64,000 nt of DNA, taken from Stanieria cyanosphaera PCC 7437. Lineage in GTDB: Bacteria > Cyanobacteriota > Cyanobacteriia > Cyanobacteriales > Xenococcaceae. Both the position numbers and the translations under genes were made by a program. Below, one piece after another: positions 35,201 to 42,185 of this stretch. The notes beneath the pieces are model-generated. The model was not told the DNA's origin and did not search any database. It saw nothing but the letters and a program-made list of their open reading frames with translations. The stretch lies in contig NC_019748.1 of NCBI RefSeq assembly GCF_000317575.1, positions 884,001-948,000 on the forward strand. Direction: 5' to 3'. Numbering within the stretch: position 1 is the stretch's first letter; every line of letters begins with the position of its first letter.

Positions 35201-35401
35201 CTAAAAGGATAGGTTTTGTTTAATTAAATCTCTAATAATATTATCTTTGATCATTAATAATCGAGAAGCCTCCAATAACAGAGAAAGAGCTTGTTCACGA
35301 TTCATATTTTCGGCAGAATCTTGAAATAATCTCATTTGTAATTTTTGTTCTAGAGTGAGATTTAAATTATTGAAGTTAATTCCAGCAGGATTAGCGTCCA
35401 T
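35201..35401 (-). CDS. nblA: NblA family phycobilisome degradation protein
   Basis: 66 residues, mostly two helices: L-T-L-E-Q-K-L-Q-M-R-L-F-Q-D-S-A-E-N-M-N-R-E-Q-A and then a second helix L-L-M-I-K-D-N-I-I-R-D-L-I-K. NblA dimers bridge phycobiliproteins and the Clp protease so that phycobilisomes are broken down in nitrogen or sulfur starvation. Length and pattern fit. No NtcA consensus site was found by eye in the upstream spacer. Confidence 0.82.
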   Translation of the reverse strand: MDANPAGINFNNLNLTLEQKLQMRLFQDSAENMNREQALSLLLEASRLLMIKDNIIRDLIKQNLSF

Positions 35402-35757
35402 GTTCGATTCCCTTTTTGATATTTAACGTTATTTAATAGCTTATAGCCCAAAAAAGTTATCGACCTCTACCAAAAGTGTTATCCTTTTAAACATCATTGT
35501 AAAAAAACTTAATATATTTAAGATTTTATGTAGAACAATTTAACTCCTTTAATATAGTTAATTTCTATCTTTAGATAGATGTGCTGACTTATAACCTATA
35601 AAAAAAAACGTTTAAAATAAAAAAAAAGCTAATTTTTCAGAGCAAATCAGCAATTTATCAATTTCAGTCACGATTTACTTCTTAAGAATGATGTTTGAGT
35701 TATTTTTTAGATGTTATTTATAAATAGTAATCAAAAACCGAAGAGGCAAAATTCCAA
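35402..35757. promoter_or_regulatory. Divergent spacer between nblA and a small exported protein gene
   Basis: 356 bases, AT-rich, with runs of A and T near 35495 and 35600. Contains both promoters; no defined element recognised. Confidence 0.4.
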
Positions 35758-36099
35758 ATGTTGTCTATTAATTTTAAAAGTATTTTTCATAACTCAGTTC
35801 GTTTTTTATTAACAGCTATGGTTTGCTGTTTATTATTTGTCGCTAATGTTTTTCCCGCGTATGCTGTAACTAGCAGTCCTACGGAAGGAGAAGCTAATCT
35901 AAATCGTATCCAAGACAAAACAGACGAAATAGCTCGCAGCAAGCCTCTTAATCTAGAAGAAACGATTGAGGCTAATAAAGGAGGATTAAACGAAGTACAA
36001 GGTGCTGCCGATGAGCAAAAAATGGTTGAACCAGGCGAAACTAATGCTACTAGCGTTACCGAACAAGCTAAAAAATTCTTCACCGATTTAACTAAGTAA
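35758..36099 (+). CDS. Small exported protein
   Basis: 113 residues. Signal peptide (about 1-36, ending P-A-Y-A-V), then a polar, helix-prone mature part: P-T-E-G-E-A-N-L-N-R-I-Q-D-K-T-D-E-I-A, N-L-E-E-T-I-E-A-N, and a Thr-rich end. The pattern resembles short cyanobacterial lumenal proteins annotated as low-temperature or stress induced; this is a resemblance, not proof. Function unknown. Confidence 0.65.
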   Translation: MLSINFKSIFHNSVRFLLTAMVCCLLFVANVFPAYAVTSSPTEGEANLNRIQDKTDEIARSKPLNLEETIEANKGGLNEVQGAADEQKMVEPGETNATSVTEQAKKFFTDLTK

Positions 36100-36274
36100 A
36101 TAAAGTCTCAAACTAAATCAATTGTTTTTGTACTATTAAACACAGCTAAACTTTAAATCTTATTAGGGAAAATAGGAGGGAATGTTGTTTGACATTTATC
36201 CTATTTCCTTTTTGCTGTTTAGCTGATTAAATCAAGCTCAATTTATTGGCGAACAAATAAAAGCAATCAAGTTT

Positions 36275-37342
36275 ATGTCTAATCAAAACACCGAGCAACC
36301 TATAGATATTTTCTTCAAAATTGCTACTGAAACAACTAAAACAATCATTAATATAACCAATGGTGCGATCGCAGTTACCACAAGCGAAATACAAAAACTA
36401 TTAGAAAGAACTACCACTCAAACTGGACTTACTTTAAAAGCGATCGCACAAAATCCACTTTTAAGATTTATTGATAAAATTTTTGGACTTAATTGGCTAT
36501 TAACTTTTTTAGGAGAAGTAGATACAACTAAAATCAGAACCAAAGTTGAACAACTTCAAGCAAAACATCCTCAAGAAACAAACAATCAAATTGCTCATCG
36601 TTTAATTGTTGCTAAAAGTTGGCAAGCTGGTCGTTTAGGAATTCTTACTAATATCATTCCACCAATTGCAGCAGCTTTATTAGGCATAGAATTAATTGCC
36701 ACAGCTAAATTACAAGCAGAAATGGTTTATGAAATTGCAGCAGCTTATGGTTTAGATTTAGAAGAGCCAACTAGAAGAGGAGAAGTATTAGCACTTTTTG
36801 GTTTATCTTTAGGTACAAACTTTTTCAAAACAGGATTGAGTTTTATCGAAATTCTTCCAGGTATTGGTCCAGCAGTGGGAGCTTCTACTAATGCAGCAAT
36901 ACTTTATGTTTTAGGACAAACAACTTGTCGTTTTTATGAAGGAAAATCTCAAGCGATAGAAGTTCCAACTCAGACATTACAAACCGAAGTCAACGAAGAT
37001 TGGCAAATTGCTATAGCTCAAGCAAAGATTATCGATCAAATTTTAGTCCACATGGTTAGAGCAAGTTATCCAAATCAAAATTGGTCAGAAATTTTACCAA
37101 CTATCACAAAATTATTACCTTCTTCTGTAGACAATATTGCTGCCGAACTCAAAAATCCTGCATCTTTAGATTCTTTGTTAAATCAACTTGAACCAGATTT
37201 TGCACCCTTACTTCTCAATAGGTGTCAAACTTTGGCTCAACTAGATGGCACAATTACACCAGCAGAACAAGAAATCATTGATGCGATCGCTCATAAATTT
37301 GAGCTAAATTTAGCGGAAATTGAGCAAATTAATCTTCAATAA
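36275..37342 (+). CDS. EcsC/DUF697-like membrane-associated protein with TerB-like C-terminus
   Basis: 355 residues. Central Ala/Gly-rich hydrophobic region (about 120-150 and 170-215; P-P-I-A-A-A-L-L-G-I, then L-P-G-I-G-P-A-V-G-A-S-T-N-A-A) similar to EcsC and DUF697 proteins. The last ~45 residues (A-Q-L-D-G-T-I-T-P-A-E-Q-E-I-I-D-A-I-A) look like a TerB-type helical domain with an acidic site. Membrane stress or tellurite-type roles are known for TerB, but none can be assigned. Single gene. Confidence 0.6.
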   Translation: MSNQNTEQPIDIFFKIATETTKTIINITNGAIAVTTSEIQKLLERTTTQTGLTLKAIAQNPLLRFIDKIFGLNWLLTFLGEVDTTKIRTKVEQLQAKHPQETNNQIAHRLIVAKSWQAGRLGILTNIIPPIAAALLGIELIATAKLQAEMVYEIAAAYGLDLEEPTRRGEVLALFGLSLGTNFFKTGLSFIEILPGIGPAVGASTNAAILYVLGQTTCRFYEGKSQAIEVPTQTLQTEVNEDWQIAIAQAKIIDQILVHMVRASYPNQNWSEILPTITKLLPSSVDNIAAELKNPASLDSLLNQLEPDFAPLLLNRCQTLAQLDGTITPAEQEIIDAIAHKFELNLAEIEQINLQ

Positions 37343-37529
37343 ATCTAAAATTATCATGAGGTTTCAACAATCAAATAAAAGTATCGAAACTAAAAATCAT
37401 AAAATCTTTAAACTATAACTAGTTATTTTCACTGGAACTTTAAGAGAACTTTAAATAAATAGAGCATAATAGACCGATAAATTCCTGGTTTTCACCAAGC
37501 AAAAATTAGTAAGTATAAGGAATATTATT

Positions 37530-38399
37530 ATGGTCTTGAATTGCTTAAAAACAAGACAGATTTTATTATGTTTAACTTCTACTGCGATCGGTAGTTTTAC
37601 AGTTAATGTTTTACCTAGTTATGCCGTAACTTTTAGTTCAGAAAGTTTTATTAATAGTTTTGGTTTTTCCACAACACCTACAGCAGTTGCAACTAATGCC
37701 GAAACCAATACTTTTTCTTTGGCTGGAGTTAATTCTGCAATTGAGGCAGAAGCATTTGCTAATTCTATTTTTTTTACTCCAACTAACTTTTTACTACAAT
37801 GTATTCCTGGTAGTAGTCTAGTACCAACCCCTTCTGCTTGTAACAATTCTGGAGCTAGAATTGAAGCAACAGGACCAGATTTTTTAGGTTTTGCTGAAGG
37901 TCGAGATGAAGCACAAGGAAACTTTTTTATTGGTAGTTCTTTAATTGGTACTAACGAAAATTTTTCTTTTGATTTTTTTGGTTTTTTAGACTTAGAATCC
38001 CAAGTAGATCAAGTATTACCTAAAAGATTTCAAACTATTGGTGAAGTAGCTTTTCAAGTTTATAAATTGGATACTACTACTAGTAACTTAACTTTACTAG
38101 ATTCTTTTAGTTTATTGGGTATCTTAAACACAGATACTAGAGCAAAAGATGCTTTAATTACAACTGAAGAAAGTGATTATATTACTCTCAATACAAATAG
38201 TAATAATAATTTTGGTAGCGACACAGAAACAATTACCGCTTCTTTTGTAGGTAATTACTCTCGTTCTTTTAATGAAGAAACTCGTTTGGTTTTTGTTAGC
38301 ACCAGTCTAAGTAAAGTTACTCCTGTGCCTGAGTCTTCAAGTTGGTTGGGTTTGCTAGGTTTAGGATTATTACCATTGATTAATCGTAGTAAATTCTAG
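37530..38399 (+). CDS. PEP-CTERM-like secreted protein
   Basis: 289 residues with a signal peptide (about 1-32, ending P-S-Y-A-V). Ser/Asn/Thr/Phe-rich body of repeated beta strands. The C-terminus (V-P-E-S-S-S-W, then a short hydrophobic helix G-L-L-G-L-G-L-L-P-L, then a basic end R-S-K-F) is a variant of the PEP-CTERM sorting signal handled by exosortases. It is probably an exopolysaccharide-associated surface protein. It ends one base before the converging PPIase gene. Confidence 0.75.
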   Translation: MVLNCLKTRQILLCLTSTAIGSFTVNVLPSYAVTFSSESFINSFGFSTTPTAVATNAETNTFSLAGVNSAIEAEAFANSIFFTPTNFLLQCIPGSSLVPTPSACNNSGARIEATGPDFLGFAEGRDEAQGNFFIGSSLIGTNENFSFDFFGFLDLESQVDQVLPKRFQTIGEVAFQVYKLDTTTSNLTLLDSFSLLGILNTDTRAKDALITTEESDYITLNTNSNNNFGSDTETITASFVGNYSRSFNEETRLVFVSTSLSKVTPVPESSSWLGLLGLGLLPLINRSKF

Positions 38400-38400
38400 A

Positions 38401-39168
38401 TTAAGTAGCTGATTGTAATTCGGAATCAGAATTTGTTTGATTGTGGAGTAGATAGTTAACTTCCCCTTCTAACCATCGATCAAACATTTTCATGATAATT
38501 TCTTCATGAAGCTCAGGAGTTAATTGTGGATCGATAAACTCTTCTACTTTAATAATGTGATATCCTAATCCAGTCTTGATCGGACCTACAATTTGACCTT
38601 GGGTACTAGCAAAAATTGCTGCTGATATCTCTGGTAAAATATTCCAACGATAAAGTTTTCCTTCATAGCCACATTGATATCTTCTTTTCTGATCAAGGTC
38701 GTAATAATGGGCTGCTTGATAAAAACTAATTTCCTCTTCTTCGATCTGATAAAACAACTCTTGAGCTAATTTCTCGTAAGGAATTACGATTTGATATAAC
38801 AAAACTTGTTCAAAGTCTAAACGGTTTTGAGCAAAATGCTTTTCTGCTTCTTTGGCAAATAAATGTCTTGCTAATTTTTCGGCACGAATGCGATCGCAAA
38901 TCCCCGCTTCCCAGTCGTCTGCTGTTAACATTTCTTCTTTAAGCCAGGCAAGAGTATCAGCTGCCTTTTCTAGCCGTTTTTGACGACGAATTTTATCTGC
39001 CTCTCCTTGAATTTCTTCTGGCGTTACCTGAATACCTCGTTCTGCTGCTGCTCGATTAATTACTATTTGATGTAAAATTTTTTGACAGATTTCTCTGAGG
39101 CTAATGTTTTTTTTTAAGAAATCAAGAATTAACTCGGGTTGTTTGGGGATTTGGTTTAAGGAAATCAT
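38401..39168 (-). CDS. Parvulin-type peptidyl-prolyl isomerase without signal peptide
   Basis: 255 residues. Helical N-terminal chaperone-like part (1-115; SurA/PpiC-like) and a PpiC parvulin domain (about 120-225; G-L-G-Y-H-I-I-K-V-E-E near the end). No signal peptide or lipobox, so it should act in the cytoplasm, unlike SurA or PrsA. Parvulins of this shape are often found by double-glycine peptide exporters in cyanobacteria (recalled, not searched). It is on the same strand as the small leader-peptide genes upstream. Confidence 0.78.
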   Translation of the reverse strand: MISLNQIPKQPELILDFLKKNISLREICQKILHQIVINRAAAERGIQVTPEEIQGEADKIRRQKRLEKAADTLAWLKEEMLTADDWEAGICDRIRAEKLARHLFAKEAEKHFAQNRLDFEQVLLYQIVIPYEKLAQELFYQIEEEEISFYQAAHYYDLDQKRRYQCGYEGKLYRWNILPEISAAIFASTQGQIVGPIKTGLGYHIIKVEEFIDPQLTPELHEEIIMKMFDRWLEGEVNYLLHNQTNSDSELQSAT

Positions 39169-39466
39169 GTTTACATCTTGCTCATTTTATAACAATCCAT
39201 ATTAATAACAATTTTTATTTTAAATAACTGTAGCAATTCTAAAAATATTATGTAAACAAATTGTATATCAACAGTAAACTTACAAGCTCAACATATTTTT
39301 TTTGACAAAAGATTAAAAATTGCTATCTAATTAAGATAAGAGGCAAAAGTGGATTTAAACTGCATATTCTTTTAACGAAAGCTACTACCCTTTTTTAACC
39401 ATTAACTTAAATGAATGATGGCTTATATAAATAATTTACTTTTCCTTGAAAATTATCAATAAAGCA

Positions 39467-39496
39467 GAGCCTAAAATATGTAATTAGATTAGGCTC
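39467..39496. terminator. Stem-loop between the PPIase and the first peptide gene
   Basis: GAGCCTAA (39467-39474) pairs with TTAGGCTC (39489-39496), AT-rich loop. On the minus strand TGCTTTATTG follows, on the plus strand AAACTTT; direction is unclear. A second long stem (ACATCTTC / GAAGATGT) sits at about 39542-39581, closer to the peptide gene stop. Confidence 0.45.
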
Positions 39497-39611
39497 AAAC
39501 TTTAAAAAGTTTTTGTTTAAAAATAGATTAGTGGTAATAAACATCTTCTAGGTAATACGTTATAAATTTCACCCGAAGATGTCTACTATAAAAGTTGAGT
39601 AACTCTGACAC

Positions 39612-39827
39612 TTAGAGGTCAATTACAGCAGTATTGCTAGCTGTAACGTTTACACCTACACCAGATTTATAAGCTTTGATCTTAATATCACCTGTAGATG
39701 CTTTAGCATATTGATCAACATCGATGTCTACTTTGTAGCTATAGTAACCACCTTTTTTACCTTTTTTTCCTCCACCAATAATTTCATCAGTAGCAACTTC
39801 TAAGTAGGTAAGATCAGAAATATACAT
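39612..39827 (-). CDS. Double-glycine leader peptide, member 1
   Basis: 71 residues. Leader: M-Y-I-S-D-L-T-Y-L-E, then D-E-I-I-G-G, sharing I-x-D-L-x-x-L/I-E and a GG cut-site pattern with three neighbours. After the GG comes a Gly/Lys patch (G-K-K-G-K-K-G-G-Y-Y) and then an alternating beta-prone stretch (K-V-D-I-D-V, K-I-K-A-Y, V-G-V-N-V-T-A-S-N-T-A-V). No Cys, so no lanthionine-type crosslinks are expected. GGAGAG precedes the ATG. Palindrome TGCCATTTTGGCA is 88 bases upstream. Probable exported peptide; activity unknown. Confidence 0.72.
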   Translation of the reverse strand: MYISDLTYLEVATDEIIGGGKKGKKGGYYSYKVDIDVDQYAKASTGDIKIKAYKSGVGVNVTASNTAVIDL

Positions 39828-39914
39828 AACTTTCTCTCCAAATTTGATTGATTAACTCGCAATTGATTTATTGCTTTGTTACTTTTAATTTATCTAAAAA
39901 AAATATTTTTAAGT

Positions 39915-39927
39915 TGCCATTTTGGCA
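39915..39927. promoter_or_regulatory. Palindromic operator-like motif, copy 1
   Basis: TGCCATTTTGGCA, with AAGT before it, as in the two other copies at 41952 and 42030. Lies upstream of peptide gene 1. TGCCA/TGGCA arms around TTT suggest a dimeric regulator. Confidence 0.65.
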
Positions 39928-40097
39928 GAGATTTTAAATTGAGTTTATCCACACTGAATTAATATAAATTTTCCAATGTTTTTGAAGTTTATAAAAATAA
40001 TATAAAGAACATTTTTGTTATAAAAGCATCTAAAATACATCTTTTAAGTATGCTTATTTATAAATAAAGCTCATTTAGTTAAGAATTTAAACTACAA

Positions 40098-40262
40098 CTA
40101 TTTAAGTTTTTCTACCTGAAAGAATTGAGCTTGTCTAATCAACTCTCTAATAACATCGTTATATTCTCGACCCGATTGTTGACAGTATTTATCTAGTTTT
40201 TCTAATTCTGCCTGAGAAAGTCGAACGGAAATTGTTTTAGCAACCCAACCTTTTCTACCCAT
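40098..40262 (-). CDS. Ribbon-helix-helix (CopG-like) small protein
   Basis: 54 residues, below the usual ORF size limit. M-G-R-K-G-W-V-A-K-T-I-S-V-R-L-S, then A-E-L-E-K-L-D-K-Y-C-Q-Q-S-G-R-E-Y-N-D-V-I-R-E-L-I-R: a beta strand with basic residues followed by two helices, as in CopG/Arc repressors or antitoxins. No toxin gene follows it. It may regulate the peptide genes, since a short palindrome recurs next to them; this is inference. Confidence 0.7.
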   Translation of the reverse strand: MGRKGWVAKTISVRLSQAELEKLDKYCQQSGREYNDVIRELIRQAQFFQVEKLK

Positions 40263-40798
40263 TTTTTTATCTTACAGCTACATTTAAGATGTGCCTATGT
40301 CAAATCAAAGAATTTTTGTGAGGGGCTAACCTCGGAGGCTTGTACGCCTCGTAACAGATAAACACTGTAGATGCAACTCATACTCAGAGCGTTCGGGGTT
40401 TCTTCTGCTGAGTTGCTCGTTAATTCAAAAATTTGCTCTACAAGTTCTTTGTTGATTTTTTATTCAAATTTGAATATAAACGCTAATAAAGCCAATCTTT
40501 TAATTTTTTCAAAAAATTGGCAATTGAGTAAGTTTTCAAAATGATTACAACGGATCAAGACTTAAACTTTTAAAGCACCCCAGCAATCAATTTCTTAGCT
40601 AATAGAACCAATTTTATTACCTAAGACTGTTAATATTTTAATCTCTTTTAATAAACTTAATTTATTAGTTTTTAAATTGTAGTTCGAGGAATTGAGCCAA
40701 ACCAATTTAAGTTCCAATCCTTTTGTCAAAAACCCAATTTTTAGTTTTGAAAGGATCAAGCAAAACTCGTGAATACCTAATCATTAAATTTAACTTAC

Positions 40799-40844
40799 AA
40801 AAAATTAGAATCCCCTTACCTGGCAATGATTGGGCAAGAGGATT
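40799..40844 (-). terminator. Rho-independent terminator after peptide gene 2
   Basis: On the minus strand AATCCTCTTGCC pairs with GGTAAGGGGATT around a short loop, then CTAATTTTTTG. It lies about 75 bases past the stop of the peptide gene at 40919-41104. Confidence 0.75.
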
Positions 40845-40918
40845 TAAGAATAATTATTAGTTGATTTTTACTGCCCACGTCCTGATTTAGTCGATGGGAT
40901 GGTTTACAAAAAACTAAT

Positions 40919-41104
40919 TTACGAAAACTTAGTTATGTTAAAAGAAGTTGCAGCAACTGAAGTGTCTCCGCCATAACTAATAGCAGAACCTCGGGAGCTA
41001 GCTATTTGATTAACTCGGATTGAATAGATATTAACTATTAGTCCGCCAACCACTTGAGCAGAATTATAATTAGCTTCTATGTAATCTAAATCTTTGATCT
41101 TCAT
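40919..41104 (-). CDS. Double-glycine leader peptide, member 2
   Basis: 61 residues from the ATG at 41104, chosen because TAAGGAGAT lies 9-10 bases upstream and the family leader starts there; the frame is open to 41152. Leader M-K-I-K-D-L-D-Y-I-E, then A-Q-V-V-G-G. Mature part: L-I-V-N-I-Y-S-I-R-V-N-Q-I-A-S-S-R-G-S-A-I-S-Y-style stretch with Ser, Thr and Gly, no Cys. A strong terminator follows. Probable exported peptide. Confidence 0.68.
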   Translation of the reverse strand: MKIKDLDYIEANYNSAQVVGGLIVNIYSIRVNQIASSRGSAISYGGDTSVAATSFNITKFS

Positions 41105-41284
41105 TAATTTAATCTCCTTAGACATCTTGAAGATTGATGCACTAGATTTCAAGTTGAGTATGGACTGAAGGTGTTAAAAAATTGCTACTATTTCCTGATA
41201 ACTCATTTTTGGAGTGTAATCAGAACTTTTATAAACTATTTCTAACCTCTGCCAAACTCTTTATTTTGCTCTAGCTTGTTCGTT

Positions 41285-41560
41285 TTAAATTTTGTAATTT
41301 TTGGCAAAAGCTGTAGCATAAGCTTTACCACCAACTGAACCAGCAGCAGCACCAGCAGTAGCACCTTGGCTTACACCAACAAGACCAACATTGATTACCC
41401 CCTTATCAAAGCTGCCATCAATGGTAAGCTCTGCGTGTAAATCAGCATCTATATCTGTGGCTAAAGCAGTACTTAGTTTTTTTCCGCCTTGAATAACTTG
41501 TTTATTGTCTGCTGGTAATACTTCTAAAAAATTTAGATCTTTGAGTATTATGTTACTCAT
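41285..41560 (-). CDS. Double-glycine leader peptide, member 3
   Basis: 91 residues. Leader M-S-N-I-I-L-K-D-L-N-F-L-E, then K-Q-V-I-Q-G-G. The mature part is rich in Ala, Gly and Asp: alternating D-I-D-A-D-L-H-A-E-L-T-I-D, then G-A-T-A-G-A-A-A-G-S-V-G-G and a C-terminal A-Y-A-T-A-F-A-K-N-Y that resembles the end of member 4. No Cys. GGAGG 7 bases before the ATG. A likely secreted, self-associating peptide. Confidence 0.7.
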   Translation of the reverse strand: MSNIILKDLNFLEVLPADNKQVIQGGKKLSTALATDIDADLHAELTIDGSFDKGVINVGLVGVSQGATAGAAAGSVGGKAYATAFAKNYKI

Positions 41561-41585
41561 TTTTATCCTCCATAATTAAATAAGA

Positions 41586-41634
41586 AAACCGTGAAAATCT
41601 TAATTAATTTTCATTTCAACGATTTTCTTATTTT
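41586..41634. repeat. Inverted repeat between peptide genes 3 and 4
   Basis: AAGAAAA-CCGT and GAAAAT on the left pair with ATTTTC and ACGA-TTTTCTT on the right, forming a long AT-rich stem. It lies after the stop of gene 4 and before the start of gene 3 (minus strand), so it may be the terminator of gene 4 or an attenuator. Confidence 0.5.
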
Positions 41635-41647
41635 TATTTTTAATATT

Positions 41648-41869
41648 TTAATAACCCCAAGTTTTGGCATAAGAGCCTGACGCAGAGCTACTACCGCCTC
41701 CTAGAACAACCTGGGCATCAGTAAATGTTGCAGTCTTACTATTACTACCAATTGCAGTAGCATAAGCTTCAGCAATTGCTTCATTTTTGTAAAACTTTTT
41801 CCAACCGCCTTCAATAGCATTAGATTCTAGAGTAACATCTTCTAAGTGTTGTAAATCTCTAATAATCAT
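41648..41869 (-). CDS. Double-glycine leader peptide, member 4
   Basis: 73 residues. Leader M-I-I-R-D-L-Q-H-L-E, then N-A-I-E-G-G. The mature part alternates small and polar residues (A-I-A-E-A-Y-A-T-A-I-G-S-N-S-K-T-A-T-F-T) and has a Gly/Ser block (G-G-G-S-S-S-A-S-G-S) before A-K-T-W-G-Y. AGGAG 9 bases before the ATG. Two operator-like palindromes lie 83 and 161 bases upstream, in the divergent spacer shared with the TpsB gene. Confidence 0.72.
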   Translation of the reverse strand: MIIRDLQHLEDVTLESNAIEGGWKKFYKNEAIAEAYATAIGSNSKTATFTDAQVVLGGGSSSASGSYAKTWGY

Positions 41870-41951
41870 TGTTCTTTCTCCTAGTAATTGTTGCGAAATT
41901 ATTTATGATTAATTATGTTAATAACAATATCAAAATAAAAAATATTCAAGT

Positions 41952-41964
41952 TGCCATTTTGGCA
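41952..41964. promoter_or_regulatory. Palindromic operator-like motif, copy 2
   Basis: TGCCATTTTGGCA preceded by AAGT, identical over 17 bases to copy 1. Between peptide gene 4 and the divergent TpsB gene. Confidence 0.65.
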
Positions 41965-42029
41965 TAAAAATACAATTCATTCTAATAATAAAAAAACTTA
42001 AAAAATATAATAGCAATTAAAATTCATGT

Positions 42030-42042
42030 TGCCATTTTGGCA
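42030..42042. promoter_or_regulatory. Palindromic operator-like motif, copy 3
   Basis: TGCCATTTTGGCA preceded by ATGT, 78 bases from copy 2 (about 7.4 helical turns). It could control both divergent genes. Confidence 0.65.
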
Positions 42043-42185
42043 TTTTTATTTAATCAAGAAATAAAAATATTATTAATTAATTTAATTTGAGATGAAAAAT
42101 AACCCTCATTTGTAGTTTTGCCATCCTCTTAAAGATAGGTTGTATTATTTGTATTGATCGATTTATCTTGATTAGGCAGAAACTA

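Larger units (their letters stand above)
39828..40918. other. Spacer inside the peptide cluster
   Basis: Contains the operator-like motif (39915-39927), the small RHH gene (40098-40262) and the terminator (40799-40844). The section 40318-40440 is GC-rich with a short hairpin (GAGGCTTGTACGCCTC at 40335-40350). No further leader-type peptide gene was found between 40263 and 40800 on either strand. Confidence 0.5.

Noticed and set aside
35402-35757. NtcA box (GTA-N8-TAC) before nblA
   Set aside because: Near matches only, none with both triplets correct and a suitable -10 box.
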